A stretch of DNA of 64,000 nucleotides from Undaria pinnatifida (GCA_012845835.1 JABAKD010000009.1:7653413-7717412), one strand, 5' to 3'; positions 44,631 through 56,179 are shown, counted from the stretch's first letter. Made by a program: numbers and translations. The notes: generated by a model not told the origin, from the letters alone.

Positions 44631-45482
44631 TACCGTAACTGACACAAGATATCACCCGTACATGAGAAATCACACCCCCCACAGGATACGACACCCCGGT
44701 GATAACTTCGGGCGTTTCTGACAAACCATCGATTTATCACCCGGGGTACATAAGATAACACACCCCGGTGATATCGTAGTGTAGATTTGTGGTTTGTGGC
44801 TTCGATTTTTGGTCGCGGTGTATCTGCGTAACTCTTTTTTAATCGTACGGATAGCAAGGTAGGTAGCAGCAGCCCAATTTTGTGTGGGGGCAGGACGGAT
44901 GGCGCAGCCACGGCCTCGTATCATATCGGGCGAGGTACCTTCGATTTAGGTATATTTTATTTTTTGGTGCTCCAATCCAAGCCCGCATTTTGTTTGAAAC
45001 TTTCTTCGGCGTTGAGGGGGTTGAGTCATCGCCGAGGTCATGTGCTAAGGAGTTTCGTCACCTAGGTTGGGCCTCTTTGTTTCACCACAACCCGGTATCA
45101 CAGGTAGGTAGGTACCTACAGCAGGAGTGCGGGGCATTGCAAGTGTTCGTGCAGGCATACCACACCCCTTCAAATGTGCGGCAGCAGCGGTTCAACTGTT
45201 ATCATACCCCCGAACACACCCTGTGGGTGTTCGAACGTGCTATCACACCCCCTTTTTATCACCCCCCCTCATTTATCACACCCCCAAACACACCTTGTGG
45301 GTGTTCGGACGTCCTATCACACACCCTGGTTTATCACACCCCCTTGGGCTCCCTGCGAGCTGCACTTTATCACCCGGGGTACACAATATATCACACCCCC
45401 CACAGGATACCACACCCGGTGGTAATATTTTAAATCCCAAAATGTTATCACCGGGGTGTGTTATCTTGTGTCAGTTACGGTA
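44631..45482. mobile_element. DNA element B2 with TACCG inverted termini
   Basis: An 852-bp element. Left end TACCGTAACTGACACAAGAT, right end its reverse complement (ATCTTGTGTCAGTTACGGTA, allowing one base). The interior carries repeated ATCACACCCCC, CCCCGGTGATAA and TTTATCACCCGGGGTACA phrases, as in B1, and no convincing protein. A TA target duplication is possible (TA at the outer edge of both ends). Confidence 0.8.
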
Positions 45483-46548
45483 TGTGTGTTGTGTGTATGT
45501 GTGTGCCTGTTGTGGTGTGTATACGACATGATGATGTGCGGTCAGTTACAAGCCGTGCGATAGTCCATCGTCCGCCCGCTCGCTCTCTCGATCGTCCCAT
45601 TGTGTGTGTAGTATATGCGTGTGTGACACGTCTAGTTCTTCGTTTCACGAATAGCATGTTACGTGCGTTGCCTGTGACTCCCTTTTCGCCTTGCGATGCC
45701 CCCGGGATTTCACGTTACACACATCCCGAAGGGGAACCTTGTAAAACGTATTACGTGCCATATGGTAACCGTGTCGCCATTTCGTATTTCCTTTTCGTCG
45801 TTGAGAAATTTCGAGGGTCTACAGAAGTATTACAGTTGTAGTTCAGATAGCAGCTGAACCAAAGAGGAGAGGTTTGAGCGTGCTGGCGTGCTGCTATCTG
45901 GCTGACATACGGCCATCGACAGCAGTGTAAGGAGTACAGCATCTCGTATCATAAAAGTCAGAGTACATCAGTCGTGCAGCAGTTCAGAAGGTATCATGTG
46001 AGCAGTTTTTGCGACGGTTTATGCGCTTTGTAGTGAACGTAGCGTCTGCAATAACGGGGCACACCACAAAAAAAATAAGTGTGCTCTCGAATGGCAATGA
46101 ACAAGAAGCGCACCCGCCCTGTAACAACAGCACAGCAGCTGCACTCAGCAATACTCTGCTAATAGCGGTGTCTCTTTCATCATTCATTCGCTGTTACGTT
46201 GTTTGTGTCCGATGCGATAGGTCAGTATCAGTATCAGTGGTATCGGTCGAAGAATAAGAATCGCCAGCGGTAATTGCGCCGCATCTAGAATATCCACCAA
46301 TTCCTAACTCCAAATTCTTGGACGTTTGGTCGTAAAACCTGCTGCTGTATGCCAACTTCAAACCCCGCACCTGGGAGGTTACTGCGGAAGCAGAGTCTCA
46401 AGCTCTCAGAGGGCTCCAGCAGGCATCTCGACATGCCACAGGGGAAAGACGCACGGTGAAAGCCCCCTTCCCTCCGTGGAAGGAAAGAGAGCTCTGGGGG
46501 ATGATATGCCGAAATAGATAACGCCTTTATTGTGCAAACCTTTCATTT
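45483..46548. other. Intergenic stretch upstream of the DnaJ gene
   Basis: Starts GT-rich (45483-45525), then ordinary sequence with no gene. The last 150-200 bp should contain the DnaJ promoter. Confidence 0.4.
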
Positions 46549-46571
46549 TTCTCGAACGTTTTTTTCTCGAA
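46549..46571. promoter_or_regulatory. Candidate heat-shock elements upstream of DnaJ
   Basis: Two TTCTCGAA sites (46549-46556 and 46564-46571), each a perfect TTCnnGAA pair of the HSF recognition element. The five 3-bp units sit on an exact 5-bp period at 46549, 46554, 46559, 46564 and 46569, the middle one being TTT. They lie 135-157 bp upstream of the DnaJ start codon, a natural place for HSF control of a chaperone gene. Motif-based inference only. Confidence 0.5.
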
Positions 46572-46705
46572 CGATGCTCGTTCGTCCGGCGGGAGGAACG
46601 CTCTAATCGCATGCAACAACAACACCCCGGTGCAACACACACTGCACACACAACCAACAATAGCAGTAGAACACTCCACCACTGGAATCGTCAAAGGCAT
46701 CAGCA

Positions 46706-49700
46706 ATGGGGAGAAACTACTACGATGTGCTCGGTGTCCCCAAGGGTACCTCTGACGAGGCCGCCATAAAGAAAGCTTACAAGAAGGCAGCTCTCAAGTT
46801 CCACCCAGACCGGCCTGGGGGAGACAAGGTCAAGTTTCAAGAGGTGTCCGAAGCTTTCGAGGTCCTCAACGACCCTAGAAAGAAGCAGCTATATGATCGA
46901 TACGGGGAGGCCGGCCTCGGACCCTCGGGAGGAGCAACACCTGATGACGACGTCGGCAACGGTGGCGGCGACGGCAGTGGCCGAGCCGGTGCGAACCCGT
47001 TTGGCGGGCGGGGAGGACAGACCTTCTCTTTCAGCACAACGGGAGGGGGGGCAGGCAGCAACTTCCATGGGAGCGACCCGTTTAGCGTGTTCGAGTCCAT
47101 ATTTGGGACCATGGACGTGGACCAGGCGATGGGAGCAGCTGGAGCAGGTGGGTTAGGTGCATATACTGGTGTTGGTGCGCGTGCGGTTCTTTTGTGCTTT
47201 GCGTGACACGCGAACAAAACCAGCAAACGGTTTGTGTTTGCGCTTTTTTTTCCTGGTCTCGACGAGACAGACGCCCACGTCACCAAATATTACACAGCAG
47301 TACATTTTTATGATGCTTCGTAGTAATGCTGCCTTACCTAATGCGGTAACGCAAGAGCCTCCGCACGCGCGCTACCACGTTGCTGTGGGCTTCGGGTGGT
47401 TCTGACTCGAAAGCAGGTCTGCACGTATTCTTAACCCGCGGCTACGATGTGGGGGTATTGTTCCTGTCTCGGTAGCGGGTACTCGGTACTGAGCTCAGAG
47501 ATGCAGGCTGAACTTGGTGAACTTGGAGCACGCCATCGATCTGATTGGCCCGTCGTTGCTCCGATCGAGCACGAACGAATGCTCATTTTCCCCCGCTTCC
47601 GCTAAGCTTGCCGCACTCTTAGTTGAACATTTTGCGCAGATCCCGCGACTACCCGTACCAGGTCTCCCGCACTCACAGCAGCAGTCGTATGCCCAGCATC
47701 CGCAGTACAACAGTTATTTCTGTAGCCCGCAGTACCTCTGGTTGAACCCTGACTGATGCTGTGTACTGCCAGTACTTCGTGGTTTGGTGCTGTGAATTGT
47801 GGATACTGTTGTTCACATCAAACCGTTCTTTCCAATACCCAACGACATGATCAGTACTGCTATCGGTGTTACAAAGAACATCGCTGCACACCGCTCCTTA
47901 GCTGTTAGTCAATTTATATCTTTCACGTCGGCCCAGACCCACCCCGACCCCAGCTGTAACCCTAACCCCATCTCTTTGGGAGGCTGGAGGTCGGCACGGG
48001 CGGTCCCGCGGCTCCGCCGCGTGCTTCGTAGCCGTTTTCCCAGAAATAACCAGCAGGCCGAAAGGCAGGCCTCAACCAACCAGGCACATGGGTGTGCAGT
48101 CATGTTTTTTTCACACAGATAAAGCAAATAGATGCTGTCATCAGCTGTCGGTCACTCTGTACTTTGTTGCGGATACTCCCAGTACTGGCCGTACTTTGTA
48201 TGGTGGTACGAGTACTCGCTCGCCATACGACGAGATACTGCTGTACTCTCAAATACTCCCGGTACTGGCAGAAACCTGCGATACAGAACCCCGGAATAGT
48301 GCTAGCACGGGCAGTACCCGAAGTATCGGACGCCGAAGTACTTGGAGCGAGGCAGCATCCGCAGTTCACAACCTCGAAATTACTGCGAGTCTTCGCAGTG
48401 CGGCAGTATGAGCAGTATCGAACCCTGAGGTGCTGCCAGAGTACTTGCAGTACCTCCAATGTTAACCCCCGAAATATTTTTCTTGTTTATGCCGGGTGGC
48501 ACCAGGTACAGTCTGCTATTATAGAAGAGCTTCGTGAAGGTTTTGGGCTATGCTGATATCATATTAAGCTTTGCAGCAAGGCGTAAAACGCAGAACGTGA
48601 TTGCGTGATTGCAGCGCTCTGATCGCGTGTCTGATGTCTGACGTACGGCAGGGTAATGATGGAAATCCAGTATTAATACGGTCGGAACAGTTAATAGTGG
48701 TCCTCTGTGTAATATGGCGGATTGGGTAGTGCCGGTTGCCCTCTCTATGCAAGTATAGCGCCTGCGAAAGAGCTTGACATGCGTGGGGAACAACCAGTAG
48801 TGGCAGTATGCGGAGTTGCGCTGGTTGCCGATTCTCGCACATATAGTGCCGGTATTTCCGCCTGGCACGTACTGACCCTTGTTGTTGTTCTCACATTAAC
48901 TCGCATTATCAAGTCCGTGGTCACAGGACAGGCTCCAGCCACTCTGGAGCTGAGGAATACCCCAGAGAAAAAGCACAAGCCAAAGGTGGTACACGCATAT
49001 ATCACAGCTGACGCAATTCACGCCTCCGCCAGAAACCTATAAAAAATGAAATCGGGAGTCAGCCTACGATGTGCCAGGTCCATACTGGTGCATACGTCTC
49101 ACTACTCGCGCCTGAAAAAACCGACTATACCGCTTGCTACCCAGGGAAGACTACCTCGTATATATATTACACGTACTGTAGTACCTACCACTACGCATAC
49201 GCACGTCAGACTCAAGTCAATTGGAGAAAAGACACAAAGAAAAGAAGAGAAGAGAAAGGAAAGAACAGAAAAGAAAAGAAAAGGAAGCGAAAAAGAAGAG
49301 GGAAGAAAAGACAAGAACAGACGAGACAAGAAGAGGAAGCAAGGCAAGGAAAAGGGAAAAAACGTCATACTAGCAGACCCTAGGAACTGACTAAAGACGG
49401 CATAGGGCTCATAGAGGGTATCAAGTGCATCAATGGCACTGGGGGCAGAACGCAACAAGGCGAAGAAGTCAGGGCGGCGCTACGCTAGCTCGTCAAGGCC
49501 ATTGGAAGGCCCAAAAACTTGAAGACGATGATGGCCAGACTCAAACTTCTGTAGAGGGACCACCACGATACCGTAGTAATATAGTGTGTCGCTGCTGTGT
49601 CATCATGTGTGGCTATTTGAAGACCGACTGAAACCGTTGAAGGTCCACGGATGGCTGTAAGTGGTGCCATGTATTATAGACTGACGTTATGGCCGCTGCC

Positions 49701-52696
49701 TATTAATGGAAGTCCGTTGTTGCTCTGAACTACTTTTGAAACAACTGCATGCACCCACGTTTATGGCGACAAACTACTTGCGATTAGTATGGGATCATCT
49801 TTGTACTACTCTAGTAAAAAGTTTAAACTCCACACCCTACTTGTACAGCAGGATAACGGAAAATAGGCAAAGGCTCCGAACGCTCTGGGTATAGGAGGTT
49901 CGTCAACCTGAGATCCGGAAGCGCTTGTGCATGTCTTCACATCATAGCCCGCCTCCTTGCCTTAACGAGACCCCCCCCCCCCCCCCCTCCCCCCCTCCTC
50001 CCTCCTCCCTCCAACCTCCTCCCTCCAACCTCCTCCAATCCCCTCGAACTACTGGCAACTCCCCCCCCCCCGTCGTCGTCGTACGCCACGCCTCCTCTTC
50101 TCCCTTTTTTTTGTCGACAGGAGGGGATGGTTTCAGCAGCTTTTCGATGCGGGGCATGAACGGCATGCGCATGGGCGGTTCTCCCATGGGCGCAGGCGGT
50201 GGTTTTGCAGGGATGTCGATGCCGGGGATGTCGAGCGGTGGGGTGCCGGCGAGCGCGGCGTCGACTAACTCGCCTTCAAGGGGGATGCCGCAGGCGCCCC
50301 CGGTGGAGCATACGTTGAATTTGACGCTCGAGGAGCTGTACCGGGGAACATCGAAGAGAGTTAGGATCACTAAGAAGGTGCGTTTTGGTTTGGGGTGGGG
50401 TGAGGTGGGGTGGTTTGGTTTGGTGGGTTCGGTTTGGCCTTGTTCGGATGCGGCGGGTGCCCTTGGGTGTGTTCGGTTTGGTCTTCTTTGGATGCGGCAG
50501 GCGCCCCTGGTAGAGCGTGCATTGAATTTAACGCACGGGGAATTGTACCGGAGGACGTCAAGGTGGTTTAGGATTACTACGATGGTACGTGTTGTGTGTA
50601 GCTTTTGATTTGGTTTGGGGTGGGGTGCGATGGTAGGGTTGGTTTTATTTGGTTTGGTTATGGGCCGGTTTTGTTTATTTGGTCCATAAGCAGAAGGACT
50701 CGCGACGAACGCCATGGTACTAGAAGCCCAGAACGGGGGGTAAGTGACATGTGTCACGACGCTCTGCCGCCCGCTTGATTTATGTGGGGGCATGGTATGT
50801 ACTCGTTCTCATATGAAGGTTGAGATGGAGACGAAGACCCACCACGACAGCCACACACAGACGGCATAAGTACTGGTAGTATAGCTCCCTTCCTTCCCTG
50901 CTAAACCCCTCAATGTGCTAGTAGTACAGCTTCCTTCCTTCCCTGCTAACCCCTCAACCCCCTCACTCCCCCAACGGCGGCACGGCAGACGGCGTCAGGC
51001 GAGGCTCAGGTTGACAAAACTATCGTCATCAAGCCCGGGTGGAAGGACGGCACGCGCATTACCTTCCAGAGAGAAGGGGACGAGCAGCCGAATATGCTTC
51101 CCTCTGGTGAGCGAGTGATATAACACGAGGATTAAAGAGTAGGGTGTTGCGACCAGGCGTACCCTCTCTCGCCGTCCTGTATTGGTCCATTATTTTCCTC
51201 CTTTGTCGGTATTATTATTAATTTATTTCACGACGTAGTCTCTTTTCTTAACTTTTCTTGTCTTTTCATGTACAATGTGCTTTCATGTGCTTTTTCGCTT
51301 TTCGCCGTTTTATTATTTGCCCGTTTTTTCGTCTCTGAGGCTTTTTCTTGCACTGTACGGTTTTTACTTATTGTTGGCTATCACCCTTGCACATTTTGGA
51401 ACTCCCTGTTTGCTGGGTTTTTTCGTCCCTTAAATAGTGAGCTGCATGTGCAGGTCATGTAAAGAAACATACAGGATACGGTGTACGCACAAAATAGAAG
51501 TAGTTTTTGTATACTACTGCTGTAAATAGTTAATCCGCGTGTCTCCTGCACGCGGCTGCGAAGACCTTTGAGCATGGCAAGCGTTTTTCGGGACAAACTA
51601 CTTGGAACGAGTACAGGATATTATCGGATATATTTTTGCAGTAGGAAATAGGGTTGCCAACACATACACTGCTTTATCCCTCTCACCGCCTCCTCCGCCT
51701 CCGCCTCCGCCTCCGCCTCCGCCTCACCCCATCCCTGCGACGGGTCCCACAATTTACCTTCCCCTGCCTCGCGTTTCTTCGCGACCCTTCATTGCAAACA
51801 AATCTCAAACCCTGACCGACAGATATTGTATTCGTCATCAAGACCAAGCTCCACCCGAGGTTCAAGAGAGAAGGCAACGACCTCTCCTGCACCGTGCTCA
51901 TCACGCTCGAGCAGGCGCTGTCAGGTAAGCCTCCCCCCGTGTAACCCGTCCCGGCCGGGCCGGCCCGGCCCTGCACGGGGTAAAGCGTTTCGAAACGACA
52001 ATTTGTTGTAGGAACGGCTGTGTACGAGAGGCGTCAGTCTGGTAGCAGACGCGCGAAAGCGAACGAAGTTCTCGACGTTGTATCGTACTAGGTCCTGCAA
52101 ATGTGGTGATTTGACCTTACCCTTGCGACTACTCTCACCCTGATATGTATTCTTCCCCTTCTTCCTCTTCCACTTGCCCTTACCCTCTTCCTCTTCGATC
52201 GTGTTGTTTTTTTTCCTCGGCTTGCTCGACTCGGACGGCAGGGTTCGATATTCCTGTGGACACTCTTGATGGACGAACCGTGATAGCGCGGGAGCCGGGG
52301 ATCGCATCCTCGTCACACGAGACTGTCATTAGGGGGGAGGGGATGCCGAGCCAGAAGGACCGGAGAGTGAAAGGGGACCTCACCGTAAGGTAAGCGCCCT
52401 CCTAATGGAGCAAGGAGAGACGGAGGGAGGGGAGCGAACGAATCCCCCCCCTCTACTCTCGGACTGATCGATCAATCCAATAATAGCAATGCTTCTTCCC
52501 AACTAGAACATGGCATTGAGCCCCCCTCCCCCCCCCACCCCTTACCCCATCCTCTCACCCCCCTCCCACCCCCCCGATACTCTTTGTCTGTCCTCCCGTG
52601 CTTGATTTTTTTTGCAGGTACTGCGTGGAGTTCCCGCCACCCGTTCGTAGTCAGGCGGAGAAGAGAAAGCGGCAGCAGGCCATCGCCGATTTGTGA
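46706..52696 (+). CDS. DNAJB: Class B DnaJ/Hsp40 co-chaperone, six exons, 381 aa
   Basis: Stimulates the ATPase of Hsp70 and delivers clients to it; most likely cytosolic, as no signal or transit peptide is seen. Exons: 46706-47147, 50121-50377, 50989-51106, 51823-51924, 52242-52389, 52618-52696. All introns are GT-AG and the frame stays open to TGA, giving 381 aa. Domains: J-domain at residues 3-68 with the Hsp70-contacting HPD at 33-35; a Gly/Phe/Met-rich linker to about 200 with no CxxCxGxG zinc finger, hence class B (Sis1/DNAJB1 type); then the two beta-sandwich substrate domains, with VRITKK, KPGWKDGTRITFQREGD, DIVFVI and DTLDGRTV as family signatures; a basic KRKRQQ tail. DNAJB1 is about 340 aa, the surplus being linker. 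Intron 1 is nearly 3 kb. Intron 2 holds a diverged copy of the exon 2 end. Heat-shock-like sites lie upstream. Confidence 0.93.
47440..48480. repeat. CAGTAC/GTACTG word field in DnaJ intron 1
   Basis: GCAGTAC, CAGTACT, GTACTGC, GAGTACT and CAGTATC words recur many times in about 1 kb, in both orientations. Density is highest at 47690-47790 and 48170-48460. The open frames here are short and show no domain. Confidence 0.65.
49225..49375 (+). repeat. Polypurine tract in DnaJ intron 1
   Basis: About 150 bp almost wholly A and G (GAAAAGAAAAG, AGAAGAGGGAAG and variants). Simple sequence within the intron. Confidence 0.9.
49971..50080 (+). repeat. C-rich tract near the end of DnaJ intron 1
   Basis: A run of about 18 C, then CCTCCCT and CCAACCTCCT repeats, then another C-run. 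It lies 40-150 bp before the exon 2 acceptor (TTTTTTGTCGACAG) and forms an unusually long pyrimidine tract. Confidence 0.9.
50491..50584 (+). other. Diverged duplicate of DnaJ exon 2 end, possible cassette exon
   Basis: Matches 50284-50377 with about 75 percent identity. Exon 2 reads MPQAPPVEHTLNLTLEELY, the copy MRQAPLVERALNLTHGELY. The frame is intact, the donor is kept (ATG|GTACGT), and GATGCGGCAG| at 50491-50500 could act as acceptor. An exon 50501-50584 would be 84 nt, phase 0 at both ends, so it could be included without breaking the frame. The intron sequence behind both copies is also alike (GGTTTGGGGTGGGGT). Whether it is ever spliced in is unknown. Confidence 0.75.
51687..51725 (+). 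repeat. (CCGCCT)n microsatellite in DnaJ intron 3
   Basis: About six CCGCCT units upstream of the exon 4 acceptor. Confidence 0.9.
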
Positions 52697-52957
52697 TGAA
52701 CTAGATGAATTAACTAGATTAATGAATAGCTTAACGATGATTATGGTAATGGCTGGGTTGTGTTGTCTGTAGAGGTGTGGAGCAACTGTCGATGTTGATG
52801 TCCGGAGGATGAGGGGGTGGGGAGGGGGGGGGGGGTGTTCTCTCTGTGATGTCGGAACGGAGGGAGAGAGAAGAAGAGGTATGGGTTCGTTTTTCGTGTT
52901 CGGTTTTCGTGTTCGCGGTATTTTAGAATGGATCAAGGATGGTCTGTGATGTTTGGC

Positions 52958-53310
52958 CGTGGTTGACGTCACTGTGGTCTTGGGTGACGCCGCCACTGTC
53001 GCCGTCGACGTCAGCGTTGTCGTGGGTGACGCTAGTGTTGTCATCGGTGACGTCATCATTGTACTGAGTGGCATCATTGTCGTCAAAGATGTCAGTTGAA
53101 GGTGTAGTTTTGGCCGGGTAAGGCCGTCATTGACTTAACATACTAGTTTTAGTATAGGGAATTCCTTGGCGGCTGGCCGTCAAGGGGCAAGAGTGCCGTC
53201 CGTCAACCAACATCTTTGATTTTTGTCGTGGGTCACGTCAGCATTGTCATGGGTGACGTCATCTTCGTCATGGCCAACGTCATCGTTTTTGTCATGTTTG
53301 CCGTCAGACA
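52958..53310 (+). repeat. GTGACGTCA-rich tandem repeat with a hairpin insert
   Basis: Units of about 21-27 bp built on GTC(A/G)TGGGTGACGTCA and TTGTC recur at 52958-53105 and 53222-53310. Between them (about 53094-53221) is a non-repeat insert whose ends are imperfect inverted repeats (TCAAAGATGTCAGTTGAAGG on the left, reverse complement of TCAAAGATGTTGGTTGACGG on the right). The open minus-strand frame reads as Met-Thr-Ser-Pro repeats and overlaps the DnaJ 3' end antisense; I do not call it a gene. Confidence 0.75.
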
Positions 53311-54344
53311 CCGACCAGTCTGTTTGGTCCAGTATTTGGACGCGGTTGTTTCCCTTTCAAACCGAATGGACCAACCCAAAAAATTGCGAGTACGAATGAA
53401 CTCTCTATCCCCGCCGTTCTGTTTGGGCGCTATACTAGTCGTACTGTGTAATAGCACCAGGCGTGGAATTATATTAATAGTACTACAGTGTAGTGTCTGG
53501 GTACTGTTGTAGTGCGTGTAGGTGCGATGCTCCTCGATATCCTGTCTGGCATGTCCTTTTAAGATCTGCATTTGTTATACATTACCTGGTATCATCGTAG
53601 CTGATGATCGCGTTTGTTTTGGTTTGTTGACCCCGATAGCAGTGGTTTTTGTCTGGGGGGCGGGGTTCGTAAAAGCCAAGGGCCTGTCCTCGGGGTGGAG
53701 TTCCAAAGTAGTTGTACTGCGATGTTATTGCTTGATGTGGTTGGGGTGGATCTGTTGTGAGGTGTTGCTGTTCTCCGGTGGGGGAGAGGAAGGGGGAGGG
53801 GCAAGGATGAGTGGGGTCGGGTCCCAGGGATGGGAGGGCACTATTTTTCCGTTCATGGTGTAGCGCGTGGTATTTATCCTGCTTGGCGGGGTCGATGTTG
53901 CTACAATACACAGCGTGAATATTTTGTTTTGTACGCGATACTCACGCAAAGAAGGGGTGGCACCCGGTATGAAGCGATGCTCGTAGGTTTCTTGGGCCGG
54001 GGTGGGAGGGGGCGGATTCATGCCCGGTTCGCTGCCGTTTCACTGCCGTTTCACTGCCGCCTTTGTCTCGTCTGGCGCGTGCTCTACCATAGGGGTATGT
54101 ACTACTGCTGTAGCACTGTTTGACCAGCATAGTTCTGTGTGACGCGGCCCCTTAAAGGAGGAACTACTACCTGCTGCCGTTGCGATACCATTTATTTGTG
54201 TTTTTACAAACCATTCGTGGCGTATTGCTATGGCCATGGAATGGTTTATCGGGGTCGTACTTTCACCTTTTTTCTCGATTTAAAGTCAGTTTTTTTTGGG
54301 GTGACGTACGTGTCGAGCTCCTCGGTCAAGCGAGGACCCTCAAG
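53311..54344. other. Non-coding stretch
   Basis: No gene or RNA is recognised. Open frames on both strands overlap without preference. Confidence 0.4.
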
Positions 54345-54377
54345 GGAAAATCGGTGCGCCTCTGTCGTAGCGTGCGT
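54345..54377. mobile_element. Possible remnant of MITE family C terminus
   Basis: GGTGCGCCTCTGTCGTAGCG followed by TGCGTC closely matches the right end of the element at 20044-20255 (GGTGCACCTCTATCGTAGCA, then CGCGTC), with about four differences in 26 bases. No matching left end was found within 300 bp. Confidence 0.4.
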
Positions 54378-54579
54378 CTTCTTGCTTGTGTTTTATTTTT
54401 CATGTCACGCTTGGGTGTGGACCAGCTTCTTCCTTTTTTTTATGTCGCTCCCGGGGTGGTGATGCGAGAAAAGATGGAGGTTTTGTTGAGAAGGATAAGA
54501 GTCGTTGATGATGTGGTGCCGTTAAGAAAATATCAAGTCCAAAAACGTGTTTTGTAAGGTAGTACAAGGGCTCCGCTCC

Positions 54580-54601
54580 GCGGGCGGCTGACGCCGCCCG
54601 C
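54580..54601. repeat. Perfect GC-only hairpin
   Basis: A 9-bp stem GCGGGCGGC/GCCGCCCGC around a TGAC loop, set in a GCTCCGCTCCGCGG...CTACGCTCGCG context. There is no T-run behind it, so it is not a classical terminator. Confidence 0.8.
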
Positions 54602-55009
54602 TACGCTCGCGCAAGGCAGGGAAGAATGCAACTAAAAACATAGACTATGCAAAGGGGGCAGAAAGAAGCGAGCGGCCCACGATTTGGTGCGAACAGCGAT
54701 TTGATAATGCCAAGAGCTGCTTGTGCAGAGCAAATTGCCCTGTTGTCCTCACCTGTGCTGTGTGCTTTTGTTACCGGTGTTACGTTCTGATCGGCAGTAC
54801 GGGGGTAATTTGCGTGGGGGAAAAAACAGGGGGCCGTGAAAGATCAAATACATAGTCTGAAGAAAAAGAAAAAAGAGGAAAAGTAGTACTCCGTACACAA
54901 CAACACACGCATGATACCCAGTACTGCTCTATGTTCGAAAGAAAGCACGCAGCGCAGCGACACAGCACCGCAGCGAAGGGCACGGCACCGCACCGCATGG
55001 CTCCGCACG

Positions 55010-55310
55010 GCTCCGCACGGCGCTACGCTGCGCTGCTGGGCCATGTATAGCCGGATTGATCTGAGCTGGGCGTGCATGTGATCCAACAGCGTAGTATCTG
55101 ATGGTACGTACAAACCTGGTGTAGTAGTACAGGTATGTACTATTGGCGTTTCGTATATCGAACGGCTCCGCACGGCGCTACGCTGCGCTGCTGGGCCATA
55201 TATAGCCGGATTGATCCGAGCTGGGCGTGCATGTGATCCAACAGCGTAGTATCTGATGGTACGTACAAACCTGGTGTATGTAGTAGTACCGGTGTGTACT
55301 ATCTCGCCCT
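55010..55310 (+). repeat. Two-copy 154-bp tandem duplication
   Basis: Both units begin GGCTCCGCACGGCGCTACGC and contain ATAGCCGGATTGATC, GAGCTGGGCGTGCATGTGAT and GTACGTACAAACCTGG. Identity is very high, so the event is recent. Confidence 0.92.
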
Positions 55311-55689
55311 CCGAGTTGTAAAGTGGTGGGGAAGCGCGACGGCGACAGGTGGCCAGCGTAGGGAGCTGAAAGTCGGTGCCTACTCGTAGAACACTAAAAA
55401 GCCGGCAGTCAACTTCAACATCTCACGACTTTCCGCCGTAGATGCGTCGTAGAGTCGTAGATCATACGTTGGATAAAGCTACGGAATGAAGAAAATAAAA
55501 AGAGAAACGGGAAAAAAGGAAACGAAGAAAGCGAAGAAAGTAAGGAACGCGAAGAATGCCGGGAAGGTTCTCCGGGAGGGGGGTTTAGGCAGGCGTGTTC
55601 CAAGTGGGAGCGGTGAGAGCGGAGCAGGTCCCATTAACCAAGTGAATAAGGTTTAAAAAAATTTCGAGGACAAATGTAATTATATCTAT

Positions 55690-55830
55690 GGACTGGATAT
55701 GACCCGGTCTGTACCCGGGTATGGGTGTGTGTACCCTGGTACGGGCGTGTACTCGGGAATGGGTGTGTATCTGGGTACTATGGGTGTGTTGTACGCTGGT
55801 ATGGGTATAAAATGTCCCCTAGTGTGGGTA
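55690..55830 (+). repeat. GGGTGTGTA-type low-complexity stretch
   Basis: Repeated GGTATGGGTGTGTAC, GGTACGGGCGTGTACTC-like phrases of about 20-25 bp. Shortly after it, ACCCGGGAACCTCAGAGTGT occurs twice in tandem (55869-55935). Confidence 0.7.
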
Positions 55831-56179
55831 TGTACCCAAGTATGACCAAAGCAATAGCCAGGTTTCATACCCGGGAACCTCAGAGTGTATACGAAGTAAC
55901 CCGGGAACCTCAGAGTGTATGCGAAGTAACCCGCTAAGCACACTCACTCTTGAGAACGGCGCTGAGAATTATTGAGCCATTGTTTTGCGTGACATTTTTC
56001 TCAATGCTTGGCACCCGGGGGATCGACGGTGTTTTTTTTTTTGCTCTTGTTTGTCACCATTCGTTCGTTGTGTGTGCCCGTTTCTTGTTAATGCAGTTTG
56101 TTGACGATGCGTCGAATGTTGTACCTTTTTTACAATAATGCTGTAACATACGGTATGTAGTAGTCGTCGTCGTAGTAGT

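Noticed and set aside
52472-53086. Minus-strand Met-Thr-Ser-Pro repeat protein of about 200 aa
   Set aside because: It is antisense to the last DnaJ exon and follows the GTGACGTCA tandem repeat; its tail runs through the complement of intron and exon sequence.
54580-54601. Bacterial-type terminator
   Set aside because: The hairpin lacks a T-run and the genome is eukaryotic.
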